From Neisseria bergeri (GTDB lineage: Bacteria; Pseudomonadota; Gammaproteobacteria; Burkholderiales; Neisseriaceae): a DNA stretch of 64,000 bases. Below, piece by piece: positions 38,994-50,017 of this stretch. The position numbers and the translations under genes were made by a program. Every line of letters begins with the position of its first letter. Position 1 is the first letter of the stretch. The stretch lies in NCBI GenBank assembly GCA_003044455.1, contig POWY01000003.1, positions 145,816-209,815 of the forward strand, written 5' to 3'. Under the pieces are notes generated by a model. The model had not been told where the DNA came from, made no database searches, and worked only from the letters and a program-made list of their open reading frames with translations.

Positions 38994-41900
38994 ATGTCTG
39001 TCGTTTTGCCCTTGCGCGGCGTTACCGCCCTTTCCGATTTCCGTGTCGAAAAACTCTTGCAAAAAGCCGCTGCACTCGGCCTGCCCGAAGTCAAATTAAG
39101 CAGCGAATTTTGGTATTTCGTCGGCAGCGGAAACACACTTGATGCCGCGACTGTCGAAAAACTGCAAGCCTTGTTGGCAGCGCAAAGCGTTGAACAAACG
39201 CCCGAAGCGCGCGAGGGCTTGCATTTGTTTTTGGTAACGCCCCGTTTGGGTACGATTTCGCCGTGGGCTTCCAAGGCAACCAATATCGCGGAAAACTGCG
39301 GTTTGGCAGGCATAGAGCGCATCGAGCGCGGCATGGCGGTGTGGCTGGAAGGTGCGCTTACCGATGAACAGAAACAGCAATGGGCAGCGTTGCTGCACGA
39401 CCGCATGACAGAATCCGTGCTGCCCGATTTTCAGACGGCATCCAAATTATTCCACCATCTCGAATCCGAAACCTTCTCCAGCGTCGATGTTTTGGGCGGC
39501 GGTAAAGAGGCTTTGGTCAAAGCCAATACCGAAACGGGTTTGGCACTCTCCGCCGACGAAATCGATTATCTGGTTGAAAACTATCAGGCTTTGCAGCGCA
39601 ATCCGTCCGATGTGGAGCTGATGATGTTCGCACAGGCAAACAGCGAACACTGCCGCCACAAAATCTTCAACGCCGATTTCATCCTCAACGGCGAAAAGCA
39701 GCCGAAATCCCTTTTCGGCATGATACGCGACACGCACAATGCACATCCCGAAGGCACGGTCGTTGCCTATAAAGACAATTCGTCCGTGATCGAAGGCGCG
39801 AAAATCGAGCGTTTCTATCCGAATGCGGCGGAAAACCAAGGCTACCGTTTCCACGAAGAAGACACGCACATCATCATGAAAGTGGAAACGCACAACCACC
39901 CGACCGCCATCGCGCCGTTTGCGGGCGCGGCAACAGGCGCGGGCGGCGAAATCCGCGACGAAGGCGCAACGGGCAAAGGTTCGCGTCCGAAAGCAGGCTT
40001 GACCGGCTTTACCGTGTCCAACCTCAACATCCCCGACCTCAAACAGCCGTGGGAACAAGATTACGGCAAGCCGGAACACATTTCCTCGCCGCTGGACATC
40101 ATGATTGAAGGTCCCATCGGCGGCGCGGCGTTCAACAACGAATTCGGCCGCCCCAACCTCTTGGGCTACTTCCGTACCTTTGAAGAAAAATTTGACGGTC
40201 AGGTTCGCGGCTATCACAAACCGATTATGATTGCCGGCGGCTTGGGCAGCATTCAGGCGCAGCAGACGCATAAAGACGAAATCCCCGAAGGCGCGTTGCT
40301 GATTCAACTGGGCGGTCCGGGTATGCTTATCGGCTTGGGCGGCGGCGCGGCTTCTTCGATGGATACCGGCACGAACGACGCGTCTTTGGACTTCAACTCC
40401 GTACAACGCGGCAACCCTGAAATCGAACGCCGCGCGCAAGAAGTCATCGACCGCTGCTGGCAGCTTGGCGACAAAAACCCGATTATCTCCATCCACGACG
40501 TCGGCGCAGGCGGTTTGTCCAACGCCTTCCCCGAACTGGTCAACGATGCCGGACGCGGCGCGGTATTCAAGCTGCGCGAAGTGCCGTTGGAAGAACACGG
40601 TTTAACGCCTTTGCAAATCTGGTGCAACGAATCGCAAGAGCGTTATGTCTTGTCGATTTTGGAAAAAGATTTGGACACCTTCCGCACCATCTGCGAACGC
40701 GAACGCTGCCCGTTTGCCGTGGTCGGCACGGCGACCGACGACGGTCATTTGAAAGTGCGCGACGACTTGTTCTCTAACAATCCCGTCGACTTGCCGCTGA
40801 ACGTCTTGCTCGGCAAACCGCCCAAAACCACGCGTACCGACAAAACGGTTACGCCGTCCAAAAAACCGTTTCACGCGGGCGATATCGACATCACCGAAGC
40901 CGCCTACCGCGTTTTGCGCCTACCTACCGTAGCCGCCAAAAACTTCCTGATTACCATCGGCGACCGCAGCGTCGGCGGCATGACCCACAGCGACCAAATG
41001 GTCGGCAAATACCAAACCCCCGTAGCCGACTGCGCCGTGACCATGATGGGCTTCAACACCTATCGCGGCGAAGCGATGTCTATGGGCGAAAAACCGACCG
41101 TCGCCCTGTTTGACGCGCCCGCCTCGGGCAGAATGTGCGTCGGCGAAGCCATCACCAACATCGCGGCGGTCAACATCGGCGACATCGGCAACATCAAACT
41201 TTCCGCCAACTGGATGGCGGCGTGCGGCAACGAGGGCGAAGACGAAAAACTCTACCGCACCGTCGAAGCTGTCTCCCAAGCCTGTCAGGCATTGGATTTG
41301 AGCATCCCTGTAGGCAAAGACAGCCTGTCGATGAAAACCGTGTGGCAGGACGGCGAAGAGAAAAAATCCGTTGTTTCGCCGTTGAGCCTGATTATCTCCG
41401 CGTTCGCGCCTGTCAAAGACGTACGCAAAACCGTTACGCCCGAATTGAAAAACGTCGAAGACAGCGTATTGCTGTTTGTCGATTTGGGCTTCGGCAAAGC
41501 GCGTATGGGCGGCTCGGCGTTCGGTCAGGTGTACAATAATATGAGCGGCGACGCGCCCGATTTGGACGATACAGGTCGTCTGAAAGCGTTTTACAACGTG
41601 ATTCAGCAACTTGTCGCCGAAGACAAACTTTTGGCATACCACGACCGCAGCGACGGCGGCTTGTTTGCCACGCTGGCGGAGATGGCGTTTGCGGCACGGT
41701 GCGGGTTGAATGTGGATTTGACTTCACTGGTTGCCAGTCAAGCCGATGTCAACGAAGCCAGCATACGCGCATTGTTCAATGAAGAGCTGGGCGCAGTAAT
41801 CCAAATCGCCAAACAAGATGTTGCGGCAGTAGATGCCTTGTTTAAAGCGGCTGCGCTGCCCTTGCATACCGTTGCCACCATCGGTTCTGACGAAAAAATC

Positions 41901-42890
41901 GTTATCCGCAATCAGGCAGGCATCGTGTTGGAACAAACCCGCGCCGACCTGCAACGCGCATGGCAGGAAACCAGCCACGCCATCCAACGCCTGCGCGACA
42001 ACCCTGCCTGCGCAGACAGCGAGTTTGCCCTGATTGGCGACAACGACCGCAGCGCATTGTTTGCCGACGTGAAGTTTGATGTAAACGAAGACATCGCCGC
42101 GCCCTTCGTCAACAGCGGCGCGAAACCCAAAATCGCCATCCTGCGCGAACAGGGCGTGAACGGGCAAATCGAAATGGCCGCCGCCTTCACCCGCGCCGGA
42201 TTCGATGCTTACGACGTGCATATGTCCGACCTGATGGCAGGCCGCGTCCACCTTGCCGACTTCAAAATGCTGGCGGCGTGCGGCGGCTTCAGCTACGGCG
42301 ACGTACTCGGTGCAGGCGAAGGCTGGGCGAAATCGATTCTGTTCCACCCTGCTCTGCGCGACCAGTTCGCCGCCTTCTTCGCCGACCCGAACACGCTGAC
42401 ACTGGGCGTATGCAACGGCTGCCAAATGGTCAGCAACCTCGCCGAAATCATCCCCGGCACGGCTGGCTGGCCGAAGTTCAAACGCAACTTGAGCGAACAG
42501 TTTGAAGCGCGCCTGAGCATGGTTCATGTTCCGAAATCCGCGTCGCTGATTCTGAATGAAATGCAGGGCTCCAGCCTGCCTGTCGTGGTCAGCCACGGCG
42601 AAGGCCGCGCCGACTTCGCACTTCACGGCGGCAATATTTCTGCCGATTTGGGCATTGCGCTGCAATATGTGGACGGTCAAAACCAAGTTACCCAAACTTA
42701 CCCGCTCAACCCTAACGGCTCGCCGCAAGGCATCGCCGGTGTGACCAACGCCGACGGTCGCGTTACCATCATGATGCCCCACCCCGAACGCGTGTACCGT
42801 GCCGCACAAATGAGCTGGAAACCGGAAGGCTGGACGGAACTCTCCGGCTGGTACCGCCTCTTCGCCGGTGCAAGAAAAGCTTTGGGCTAA
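38994..42890 (+). CDS. purL: Phosphoribosylformylglycinamidine synthase (FGAM synthetase)
   Basis: A 1310-residue single-chain enzyme of purine synthesis. The FGAM synthetase domains contain [58 protein letters not shown] and [13 protein letters not shown]. The C-terminal class I glutaminase (about residues 1050-1310) has [16 protein letters not shown] and the nucleophile Cys in [12 protein letters not shown]. Length is as in E. coli. GTATAATG lies about 40 bases upstream. It is monocistronic, closed by a DUS pair. Confidence 0.97.
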   Translation: MSVVLPLRGVTALSDFRVEKLLQKAAALGLPEVKLSSEFWYFVGSGNTLDAATVEKLQALLAAQSVEQTPEAREGLHLFLVTPRLGTISPWASKATNIAENCGLAGIERIERGMAVWLEGALTDEQKQQWAALLHDRMTESVLPDFQTASKLFHHLESETFSSVDVLGGGKEALVKANTETGLALSADEIDYLVENYQALQRNPSDVELMMFAQANSEHCRHKIFNADFILNGEKQPKSLFGMIRDTHNAHPEGTVVAYKDNSSVIEGAKIERFYPNAAENQGYRFHEEDTHIIMKVETHNHPTAIAPFAGAATGAGGEIRDEGATGKGSRPKAGLTGFTVSNLNIPDLKQPWEQDYGKPEHISSPLDIMIEGPIGGAAFNNEFGRPNLLGYFRTFEEKFDGQVRGYHKPIMIAGGLGSIQAQQTHKDEIPEGALLIQLGGPGMLIGLGGGAASSMDTGTNDASLDFNSVQRGNPEIERRAQEVIDRCWQLGDKNPIISIHDVGAGGLSNAFPELVNDAGRGAVFKLREVPLEEHGLTPLQIWCNESQERYVLSILEKDLDTFRTICERERCPFAVVGTATDDGHLKVRDDLFSNNPVDLPLNVLLGKPPKTTRTDKTVTPSKKPFHAGDIDITEAAYRVLRLPTVAAKNFLITIGDRSVGGMTHSDQMVGKYQTPVADCAVTMMGFNTYRGEAMSMGEKPTVALFDAPASGRMCVGEAITNIAAVNIGDIGNIKLSANWMAACGNEGEDEKLYRTVEAVSQACQALDLSIPVGKDSLSMKTVWQDGEEKKSVVSPLSLIISAFAPVKDVRKTVTPELKNVEDSVLLFVDLGFGKARMGGSAFGQVYNNMSGDAPDLDDTGRLKAFYNVIQQLVAEDKLLAYHDRSDGGLFATLAEMAFAARCGLNVDLTSLVASQADVNEASIRALFNEELGAVIQIAKQDVAAVDALFKAAALPLHTVATIGSDEKIVIRNQAGIVLEQTRADLQRAWQETSHAIQRLRDNPACADSEFALIGDNDRSALFADVKFDVNEDIAAPFVNSGAKPKIAILREQGVNGQIEMAAAFTRAGFDAYDVHMSDLMAGRVHLADFKMLAACGGFSYGDVLGAGEGWAKSILFHPALRDQFAAFFADPNTLTLGVCNGCQMVSNLAEIIPGTAGWPKFKRNLSEQFEARLSMVHVPKSASLILNEMQGSSLPVVVSHGEGRADFALHGGNISADLGIALQYVDGQNQVTQTYPLNPNGSPQGIAGVTNADGRVTIMMPHPERVYRAAQMSWKPEGWTELSGWYRLFAGARKALG

Positions 42891-42907
42891 CCGCCCTACT
42901 CAAACCA

Positions 42908-42940
42908 ATGCCGTCTGAAGAATATTTCAGACGGCATTCC
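42908..42940. terminator. Inverted DUS pair after purL
   Basis: ATGCCGTCTGAA and TTCAGACGGCAT around a six-base loop, 18 bases past the purL stop. Confidence 0.75.
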
Positions 42941-42984
42941 GGCATACCATCCTTTAAACGGCATCCGTCCACCGAGGAACACTC

Positions 42985-43737
42985 ATGAAAATCACACCCG
43001 TCAAAGCCCTGACCGACAACTACATTTGGATGATACAGGAAGGCAACCATGCCGTCTGCGTCGATCCCTCCGACCCCACGCCCGTCTTGGAATTCCTCGT
43101 CCGCAACCGACTCATGCTCGCCCAAACCTGGGTAACGCACCCCCATCCCGACCACGAAGGCGGTGCGGCGGCACTCTGGCGCGGCTACATGGAATCGCCC
43201 GTTTACGGTGAAACCGACATCGAAGCCGCCACCCACACCGTAACCGCAGGCACGCAATTCACCTTCGGCGACGGGCAGGTTACCGTTTGGGCAACACCCG
43301 GCCACACAGACCACCACACCAGCTACCTTCTCGAAACTTCAGACGGCATACACGTCTTTTGCGGCGACACCCTTTTTTCCGCCGGCTGCGGGCGCGTGTT
43401 CACCGGCACAATCGAACAGCTTTACGACAGCTTCCAACGCTTCAACCGCCTGCCTGAAAACACCCTGTTCTATCCGGCGCACGAATACACCGCCGCCAAC
43501 CTGCGTTTCGCCGCCCATATCGAGCCGGACAACGCCGACATTCAGACGGCACTGAAAGCGGCAGAACACACGCCCACCCTGCCCGTTACCCTCGCGCACG
43601 AACGCCGCGTCAATCCGTTCTTACGGACAGAAATCCCCGCCGTCCGCCAACGTGCCGAAACCCTGACGGGTCAAACCTTAAACAACGGTTTGGCGGTCTT
43701 CGCCGCCCTGCGCGAACTGAAAAACGCCTACCGCTGA
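42985..43737 (+). CDS. gloB: Hydroxyacylglutathione hydrolase (glyoxalase II)
   Basis: A 250-residue metallo-beta-lactamase-fold enzyme that hydrolyses S-lactoylglutathione. The start matches the family (MKITPVKALTDNYIWMI). The metal motif THPHPDHEGG, TPGHTDHHTSY, FCGDTLFSAGCGR and the C-terminal YPAHEYTAANLRFA with FLRTEIP are all present. It has its own DUS terminator. Confidence 0.93.
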   Translation: MKITPVKALTDNYIWMIQEGNHAVCVDPSDPTPVLEFLVRNRLMLAQTWVTHPHPDHEGGAAALWRGYMESPVYGETDIEAATHTVTAGTQFTFGDGQVTVWATPGHTDHHTSYLLETSDGIHVFCGDTLFSAGCGRVFTGTIEQLYDSFQRFNRLPENTLFYPAHEYTAANLRFAAHIEPDNADIQTALKAAEHTPTLPVTLAHERRVNPFLRTEIPAVRQRAETLTGQTLNNGLAVFAALRELKNAYR

Positions 43738-43749
43738 CCCGCCCTCTGA

Positions 43750-43786
43750 AAAATGCCGTCTGAAACCCGCGTTTCAGACGGCATTT
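43750..43786. terminator. Inverted DUS pair after gloB
   Basis: ATGCCGTCTGAAAC and GTTTCAGACGGCAT around a short loop. Confidence 0.75.
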
Positions 43787-43804
43787 GCGTTAAAAATAGT
43801 AAAC

Positions 43805-43970
43805 CGTTCCAAAAGGGAGTAGAATAGTGCCGTTTCCAACCCTGCGCCTGTACCGTCAGGCTTTTATTATGGACCTTCCCAGTTCGTTTTTACTGAACGC
43901 CCCTTCCGATTCCAAACGACAATAACCATCCCGCCGGAATGCCTCCCCGCACACGGCGGGCGGAGCATTT
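43805..43970 (+). promoter_or_regulatory. mgtE leader with structured, riboswitch-like sequence
   Basis: About 165 non-coding bases before mgtE. GGGAGTAG at 43815-43822 and ACCGTCA at 43852-43858 resemble the conserved loops of yybP-ykoY (Mn2+) riboswitches. CCCGCCG at about 43931 can pair with CGGCGGG just before the GGAG ribosome site, so translation could be switched. No covariation test was possible. Confidence 0.35.
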
Positions 43971-45425
43971 ATGAGCATCGAACACACTCCTCCGACACAC
44001 GACGGCGAAACCGGTCAAAACCATACCGAACGCCCTTCCGCCGATTTCGACCGTGTCCACTCCCTCTGCGAAATCCTCGAACCTGCTTTTGAACAAATCG
44101 AAAACGGCACACCGCTCGAAGACACGCCGCTGCGCGACAAACTGACCGAGCTGACCGTCCTCTTGAGCGAGCTGCACCCTGCCGACGTGGCGGCGGTATT
44201 GGAATCGCTGCCGCCGCGCGAACGCAATATCGTCTGGATTTTGGTCAAACCCGAAGACGACGGCGAAGTGCTGCTGGAAGTGTCCGATGCAGTCCGCGAA
44301 ACGCTGATCGAGTCGATGGACAAGGACGAATTGTTGGCGGCAGTCGATGATTTGGACGCGGACGAATTGGCGGAACTGGCAGACGATTTGCCGCACCAAG
44401 TGGTTTATGAAGCCTTGCAGACGCGCGATGAGGAAGAGCGCGCCCAAGTCAAGGCGGCAATGTCCTACGAAGACAACCAAGTCGGCGCGATTATGGACTT
44501 CGAGTTGGTCAGCATCCGCGCCGATGTCGCCTGTGAAGTGGTGCTGCGCTATCTGCGCCGCTTCGACAGCCTGCCCGACCATACCGACAAGATTTTTGTC
44601 GTCGATGAAAACGACGTGCTGCAAGGCGTGCTGCCCATCCGCAAACTTTTGGTCGCCGATCCCGAAGACTTGGTGGAAAACGTGATGGCGAAAGATGTCG
44701 TGCGTTTCCGCGCCGAAGACGATGTGGAAGAAGCGGCGCAGGCGTTTGAACGCTACGACTTGGTTACCGCGCCCGTCGTCGATGAAAACAAAAAGCTCAT
44801 CGGCAGGATTACCGTTGACGAGATGGTGGACGTGATCCGCGAAGAATCGGAAGCGGATATGCTGAATATGGCAGGTTTGCAGGAAGAAGAAGATTTGTTC
44901 GCCCCCGTGTGGGATTCGGTGAAAAACCGCTGGATGTGGCTTGCCGTCAACCTCTGCACCGCCTTCCTCGCCAGCCGCGTCATCGGCGCATTTGAAGGCA
45001 GTATCGAAAAAATCGTCGCACTCGCCGCGCTGATGCCCATCGTCGCCGGTATCGGCGGCAACTCGGGCAACCAGACGATTACCATGATTGTCCGCGCGAT
45101 GGCGATGGGGCAGCTGACGGATATGCAGGCGGGGCGTTTGCTGAAAAAAGAAGTCGGCGTCGCCCTGGTCAACGGCATTATCTGGGGGACGGTGATGGGG
45201 GCGGTTTCGTGGCTGCTTTACGGCAGCCTCGGCATCGGGCTGGTTATGATTGCCGCGATGACGCTCAACCTGCTGCTGGCGGCAACGGTCGGCGTGCTGA
45301 TTCCCGTCATTATGGATAAGTTCGGACGCGATCCCGCACTAGGCAGCTCGGTGCTGATTACGGCGGTAACGGATTCCGGCGGCTTCCTAATTTTCTTGGG
45401 GCTCGCCACCCTGTTCCTGCTTTAA
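43971..45425 (+). CDS. mgtE: Magnesium transporter MgtE
   Basis: A 484-residue Mg2+ channel. The N-terminal helical domain has LHPADVAAVLESLPPRERN. Two CBS domains follow (QVGAIMDFELVSIRADV, VMAKDVVRFRAEDDVEEAAQ). Then come a plug helix and five membrane segments, with MPIVAGIGGNSGNQTITMIVRAMA, the MgtE signature. The first 30 residues are a polar extension. A structured leader precedes it. Confidence 0.93.
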   Translation: MSIEHTPPTHDGETGQNHTERPSADFDRVHSLCEILEPAFEQIENGTPLEDTPLRDKLTELTVLLSELHPADVAAVLESLPPRERNIVWILVKPEDDGEVLLEVSDAVRETLIESMDKDELLAAVDDLDADELAELADDLPHQVVYEALQTRDEEERAQVKAAMSYEDNQVGAIMDFELVSIRADVACEVVLRYLRRFDSLPDHTDKIFVVDENDVLQGVLPIRKLLVADPEDLVENVMAKDVVRFRAEDDVEEAAQAFERYDLVTAPVVDENKKLIGRITVDEMVDVIREESEADMLNMAGLQEEEDLFAPVWDSVKNRWMWLAVNLCTAFLASRVIGAFEGSIEKIVALAALMPIVAGIGGNSGNQTITMIVRAMAMGQLTDMQAGRLLKKEVGVALVNGIIWGTVMGAVSWLLYGSLGIGLVMIAAMTLNLLLAATVGVLIPVIMDKFGRDPALGSSVLITAVTDSGGFLIFLGLATLFLL

Positions 45426-45492
45426 ATGCCGTCTGAAACACATGAAAATGCCGTCTGAAACACCCTGTGGGGATTTTCAGACGGCATTTGAC
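45424..45492. terminator. DUS cluster after mgtE
   Basis: Three 10-mer DUS copies lie in 65 bases. Two read forward (from 45428 and 45450) and one is inverted (45477), so the last two can pair. They lie between convergent mgtE and hslO. Confidence 0.7.
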
Positions 45493-45538
45493 TATTTATC
45501 TTTGTTGTTAAACAAGATTATTGGACGGTATGTCGGGA

Positions 45539-46426
45539 CTACTCTCGGGCAACGCCGACCACATCCGCACCAAACAGCGCATTGACATCGGTTTCGTCAA
45601 ACACATATTTGCTGTGGCAAAAATCGCAATCGACTTCGATGCTGCCTTGTTCCGCCACCACGCCGCCGACTTCTTCCCCGCCCAGCATCAACAGCATATC
45701 GCTGACCTTGCCCCGAGAACAGGTACATGAAAATTCAAACGTTTCCGGCTCGAACACGCGCGGCGGCGTTTCGTGGAACAGGCGGTACAAAACATGTTGC
45801 GCATCCAATTCTGCCAGCTCCTCCGCCGTCAGCGTGCGTGCCAGCGTACTGACGTGTTCCCACGCTTCTTCCGCCAGCTCTTCTTCAGGCAGACGCTGCA
45901 CCAGCAGACCGCCCGCCGCTTCGTCGCTTGCAGACAGGACGATGTGCGTATCGATTTGTTCGGAACGCTTCATATAGTTCACCAACATTTGCGCGATGCT
46001 GTCGCCTTCTAAAGGCACTACGCCCTGCCAGGGTTCGCCGTCTTTGGGCTGCAGCGTCAGCACGAATACGCCGCCCTCGCCCAAAAGGTCGCCGAGGCTT
46101 TCGTCATCGGCTATTTCTGCGGTTTCGTCCCAACGCGCGGTTGCACGGACGGTACGGTCGGAAGTCGCTTCCGCAACCAGCATTTTCAGCCGCCCCTGCC
46201 CCTGAACCTGCACAATCAGCGTGCCTTCGTTTTTTAAGTTGCCCGACAGCAACACACCCGCCGCCAACAGCTCGCCCAAGGCGCGGCGGATGGCGGCGGG
46301 ATAGTTTTTCTGTTTTACAATGTGCTGCCACACGTTTTCCAGACGGACGTGCAGCCCGCGCACGGGCATATCGTCGAAGATAAAGCGGGTACGCACATCG
46401 GCGCGGTTGATGGAGGTTTGATTCAT
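45539..46426 (-). CDS. hslO: Redox-regulated chaperone Hsp33
   Basis: A 295-residue holdase activated by oxidation. The substrate-binding N-terminus has RFIFDDMPVRGLHVRLENVW. The C-terminal zinc centre is CTCSRGKV, then VDCDFCHSKYVF, giving the CxC and CxxC motifs. I start at the ATG 46426 (MNQTSINRADVRTRF), the family-like start with GAGAGAATA upstream; the longer frame adds 31 residues that do not look like Hsp33. Confidence 0.93.
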   Translation of the reverse strand: MNQTSINRADVRTRFIFDDMPVRGLHVRLENVWQHIVKQKNYPAAIRRALGELLAAGVLLSGNLKNEGTLIVQVQGQGRLKMLVAEATSDRTVRATARWDETAEIADDESLGDLLGEGGVFVLTLQPKDGEPWQGVVPLEGDSIAQMLVNYMKRSEQIDTHIVLSASDEAAGGLLVQRLPEEELAEEAWEHVSTLARTLTAEELAELDAQHVLYRLFHETPPRVFEPETFEFSCTCSRGKVSDMLLMLGGEEVGGVVAEQGSIEVDCDFCHSKYVFDETDVNALFGADVVGVARE

Positions 46427-46670
46427 TATTCTCTCTGATTGATTGTTCGGATGGCGGATATATGGTTGCGGTCGGCGCGAAAACAAGGCGGATGGCGGGT
46501 GCGTTTCCCAAGTTCTCAATAAATTATATAAAAATCAAAATATTAACCCAATCTAACAAGCCGTTTTTTGCCAAACAGCCGTTTTTTTATATACAATCAA
46601 CAAGATATTTTCGACTGATACAGCATAACATCGCACGGCGGCACGATGCCTCCTGCGCGGAAACACCGAT

Positions 46671-47252
46671 ATGGATTCTTTTTTCAAACCGGCAGTTTGG
46701 ACGGTTTTATGGCTGATGTTTGCCGTCCGCCCCGCCCTTGCCGACGAGTTGACCAACCTGCTCAGCAGCCGCGAGCAGATTCTCAGACAGTTTGCCGAAA
46801 ACGAACAGCCCGTTTTACCCGTCAACCAAGCCCCCGTCCGAAGGTCGGGCAATGCCGACGAACTCATCGGCAATGCGATGGGGCTCTTGGGCATCGCCTA
46901 CCGCTACGGCGGCACATCGGTTTCTACCGGTTTCGACTGCAGCGGCTTTATGCAGCACATCTTCAAACGCGCTATGGGCATCAGCCTGCCGCGCACGGCG
47001 GCAGAACAGGCGCGGATGGGCGCACCCGTTTCCCGAAGCGAATTGCAGCCCGGGGATATGGTGTTTTTCCGCACGCTCGGCGGCAGCCGCATTTCCCATG
47101 TCGGGCTCTACATCGGCAACGACCGCTTCATCCACGCGCCGCGCACGGGGAAAAATATCGAAATCACCAGCCTGAGCCACAAATATTGGAGCGGCAAATA
47201 TGCGTTCGCCCGCCGCGTCAAGAAAAACGACCCGTCCCGCTTTCTGAACTGA
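46671..47252 (+). CDS. NlpC/P60 family peptidoglycan endopeptidase
   Basis: A 193-residue exported cysteine peptidase. The signal peptide ends RPALA. The NlpC/P60 domain has YRYGGTSVSTGFDCSGFMQ with the catalytic Cys, RISHVGLYIGN with the catalytic His, and the polar third residue in FIHAPRTGKNIEI. It cleaves peptide crosslinks in the periplasm. A small gene follows after 18 bases. Confidence 0.9.
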   Translation: MDSFFKPAVWTVLWLMFAVRPALADELTNLLSSREQILRQFAENEQPVLPVNQAPVRRSGNADELIGNAMGLLGIAYRYGGTSVSTGFDCSGFMQHIFKRAMGISLPRTAAEQARMGAPVSRSELQPGDMVFFRTLGGSRISHVGLYIGNDRFIHAPRTGKNIEITSLSHKYWSGKYAFARRVKKNDPSRFLN

Positions 47253-47270
47253 TTTCCCAAGGAATACGCA

Positions 47271-47489
47271 ATGAGTATGCCCGAAATGCCCAAATGGTAC
47301 GGCGATGACGGACAAATCGTGTCCTGTACCGAAAAGGTCAAAGTGATGACTGAAAACATGACCGAACTGTATCAGACGGCACAAGACGCGTTTGAAGACG
47401 CGCTGCTGATGGGTTGCGGCGAACGTCAGTTGCGCGATTACCTGCTCGCGCTGATTGAAGGTTTGGAAAATCCCTACCGCAAAGTCTGA
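47271..47489 (+). CDS. Conserved small protein, 72 residues
   Basis: An acidic, helical 72-residue protein (MSMPEMPKWYGDDGQIVSC, then LYQTAQDAFEDALLMGCGE) ending LEGLENPYRKV. Close spacing to the NlpC gene and an AAGGAATA ribosome site suggest co-expression. No known domain is recognised. Confidence 0.65.
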   Translation: MSMPEMPKWYGDDGQIVSCTEKVKVMTENMTELYQTAQDAFEDALLMGCGERQLRDYLLALIEGLENPYRKV

Positions 47490-47634
47490 ACACGCCCCGG
47501 TTGCTGCGGCACGGTTTATCCGTGCCGTTTTTGCGTTTGTACGCGGGCTTCGGCTTTTCAGACGGTATGAATAACGTTATGATTAAACAGTTAACAAAAT
47601 TTATCACAACGCCATCAAAAGACAGACACACAAC

Positions 47635-47979
47635 ATGAACATCATCCGCGCACTCCTCATCATCCTCGGCTGCCTCGCCGCCGGCGAAACCGCCGTTTTC
47701 CTAGCAGGCATCAAACTACCCGGCAGCATCGTCGGCATGGGTGTGCTGTTTGCGCTTTTGCAGGCGGGTTGGATTAAAACATCTTGGCTGCAACAGCTTA
47801 CCGACGCGCTGATGGCAAACCTGACGCTGTTTCTCGTGCCGCCCTGCGTGGCGGTCATCAGCTATTTGGATTTGATTGCCGACGATTGGTTTTCGATACT
47901 GGTTTCCGCCTCCGCCAGCACTTTGTGCGTACTGCTGGTTACGGGCAAGGTTCACCGCTGGATACGGAGCATTATCTGA
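47635..47979 (+). CDS. CidA/LrgA family membrane protein
   Basis: A 114-residue protein with four membrane helices of the holin-like CidA/LrgA family (IKLPGSIVGMGVLFALLQ and NLTLFLVPPCVAVISYLDL are typical). It overlaps the next gene by ATGA. Together they resemble lrgAB/cidAB, linked to murein hydrolase control or small-acid transport in other bacteria; the role here is not known. Confidence 0.85.
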   Translation: MNIIRALLIILGCLAAGETAVFLAGIKLPGSIVGMGVLFALLQAGWIKTSWLQQLTDALMANLTLFLVPPCVAVISYLDLIADDWFSILVSASASTLCVLLVTGKVHRWIRSII

Positions 47980-48671
47980 TGAACGAAATCCTCAGGCAGC
48001 CCAGCATCCTGCTTTTCCTCACGCTTGCCGTGTACGCGCTTGCGATTATCGTGCGCACGCGCACGGGCAATATCTTCTGCAACCCCGTACTCGTCAGCAC
48101 TATCGTGCTGATTGCCTACCTGAAAATCCTCAACATTGATTACGCGGTGTACCACAACGCCGCGCAGTTTATCGATTTCTGGCTCAAGCCCGCCGTCGTC
48201 GTGCTTGCCGTGCCGCTCTACCAAAACCGCCGTAAAATCTTCAACCAGTGGCTGCCCGTCATCGTTTCGCAGCTTGCGGGCAGCGTTACGGGCATCGTTA
48301 CGGGAATGTATTTTGCCAAATGGCTGGGCGCGGAACGCGAAGTCGTCCTCTCGCTCGCGTCCAAATCCGTGACCAACCCCATCGCCATCGAAATTACCCG
48401 CTCCATCGGCGGCATTCCCGCCATTACCGCCGCCACCGTCATCATCGCCGGCCTGGTCGGACAGATTGCCGGTTACAAAATGCTGAAGAACACGGTCGTC
48501 ATGCCCTCGTCCGTGGGTATGTCGCTCGGCACGGCCTCGCACGCGATGGGCATTGCCGCCTCGCTCGAACGCAGCCGCCGCATGGCGGCATACGCAGGGC
48601 TGGGGCTGACGTTCAACGGCGTGCTGACCGCGCTGATTGCGCCGCTGCTCATCCCCGTTTTGGGGTTCTGA
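47979..48671 (+). CDS. lrgB: LrgB/CidB family membrane protein
   Basis: A 230-residue membrane protein with LASKSVTNPIAIEI, GGIPAITAATVIIAGL and SLGTASHAMGIAASLE, the LrgB signature. I start at the ATG that overlaps the previous stop (47979); the long upstream extension of the frame is a shadow of the CidA-like gene. Confidence 0.88.
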   Translation: MNEILRQPSILLFLTLAVYALAIIVRTRTGNIFCNPVLVSTIVLIAYLKILNIDYAVYHNAAQFIDFWLKPAVVVLAVPLYQNRRKIFNQWLPVIVSQLAGSVTGIVTGMYFAKWLGAEREVVLSLASKSVTNPIAIEITRSIGGIPAITAATVIIAGLVGQIAGYKMLKNTVVMPSSVGMSLGTASHAMGIAASLERSRRMAAYAGLGLTFNGVLTALIAPLLIPVLGF

Positions 48672-48676
48672 ACCCG

Positions 48677-48710
48677 TTTCAGACGGCATTTCAGCCCATG
48701 CCGTCTGAAC
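48677..48710. terminator. Inverted DUS pair before argJ
   Basis: TTCAGACGGCATTTC and ATGCCGTCTGAA flank about 10 bases, between lrgB and argJ. Confidence 0.6.
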
Positions 48711-48737
48711 GCCGACACACTCGCAAGGAGAACCGTT

Positions 48738-49958
48738 ATGGCTGTCAACCTGACCGAAAAAACCGCCGAACAACTGCCCGACATCGACGGCATTGCCCTC
48801 TACACCGCCCAAGCAGGCGTGAAGAAGCCCGACCATACCGACCTGACACTGATTGCCGTAGCCGCCGGCAGCACCGTCGGTGCAGTCTTCACGACCAACC
48901 GTTTCTGTGCCGCGCCCGTCCACATCGCCAAATCGCACCTTTTCGACGAAGACGGCGTGCGCGCCCTCGTCATCAACACGGGCAACGCCAACGCGGGTAC
49001 GGGCGCACAGGGCAGAATCGATGCTTTGGCAGTGTGTGCCGCCGCCGCCCGGCAAATCGGCTGCAAACCGAACCAGGTACTGCCCTTCTCCACCGGCGTG
49101 ATTCTCGAACCGCTGCCCGCAGACAAAATCATCGCCGCCCTGCCCAAAATGCAGCCTGCCTTCTGGAACGAAGCGGCACGCGCCATCATGACCACCGACA
49201 CCGTGCCCAAAGCCGCCTCGCGCGAAGGCAAGGTCGGCGACAAACACACCGTCCGCGCCACGGGCATCGCCAAAGGCTCGGGCATGATTCATCCCAATAT
49301 GGCGACCATGCTCGGTTTCATCGCCACCGATGCCAAAGTTTCCCAACCCGTCCTCCAATTGATGACGCAGGAAATCGCCGACGAAACCTTCAACACCATC
49401 ACCGTTGACGGCGACACCAGCACCAACGACAGCTTCGTCATCATCGCCACCGGCAAAAACAGCCAAAGCGAAATCGACAACATCGCCGACCCGCGTTACG
49501 CCCAACTCAAAGGATTGTTGTGCAGCCTCGCGCTCGAACTCGCCCAAGCCATCGTCCGCGACGGCGAGGGCGCGACCAAGTTCATCACCGTCCGCGTCGA
49601 AAACGCCAAAACCCGCGACGAAGCCCGCCAAGTTGCCTACGCCGTGGCACGTTCGCCGCTGGTCAAAACCGCCTTTTTCGCGTCCGACCCCAACCTCGGC
49701 AGGCTGCTCGCCGCCATCGGTTATGCAGACGTTGCCGACCTAGACACCGATCTGGTGGAAATGTATCTCGACGATATTTTGGTTGCCGAACACGGCGGAC
49801 GCGCCGCAAGCTACACCGAAGCACAAGGGCAGGCGGTGATGTCGAAGGACGAAATTACCGTCCGTATCAAGCTGCATCGCGGACAAGCCGCCGCCACCGT
49901 CTATACCTGCGACCTGTCGCACGGATACGTTTCCATCAACGCCGACTACCGTTCCTGA
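48738..49958 (+). CDS. argJ: Glutamate N-acetyltransferase/amino-acid N-acetyltransferase ArgJ
   Basis: A 406-residue enzyme of the cyclic arginine pathway. It recycles the acetyl group from N-acetylornithine to glutamate. [16 protein letters not shown] comes near residue 80. The autocleavage site with its nucleophilic Thr is in [15 protein letters not shown], and DGDTSTNDS follows. AAGGAGAACC precedes the ATG. Inverted DUS pairs flank the gene on both sides. Confidence 0.95.
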   Translation: MAVNLTEKTAEQLPDIDGIALYTAQAGVKKPDHTDLTLIAVAAGSTVGAVFTTNRFCAAPVHIAKSHLFDEDGVRALVINTGNANAGTGAQGRIDALAVCAAAARQIGCKPNQVLPFSTGVILEPLPADKIIAALPKMQPAFWNEAARAIMTTDTVPKAASREGKVGDKHTVRATGIAKGSGMIHPNMATMLGFIATDAKVSQPVLQLMTQEIADETFNTITVDGDTSTNDSFVIIATGKNSQSEIDNIADPRYAQLKGLLCSLALELAQAIVRDGEGATKFITVRVENAKTRDEARQVAYAVARSPLVKTAFFASDPNLGRLLAAIGYADVADLDTDLVEMYLDDILVAEHGGRAASYTEAQGQAVMSKDEITVRIKLHRGQAAATVYTCDLSHGYVSINADYRS

Positions 49959-49969
49959 CCCGACACGGC

Positions 49970-50000
49970 TTCAGACGGCATACATAAAATGCCGTCTGAA
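49970..50000. terminator. Inverted DUS pair after argJ
   Basis: TTCAGACGGCAT and ATGCCGTCTGAA around about six bases, between the argJ stop and clcA. Confidence 0.65.
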
Positions 50001-50017
50001 CCGCTGGACGACATACC

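Noticed and set aside
39447..42809. Long minus-strand frames under purL
   Set aside because: Antisense shadows in a GC-rich gene, with no family motifs and no ribosome sites.
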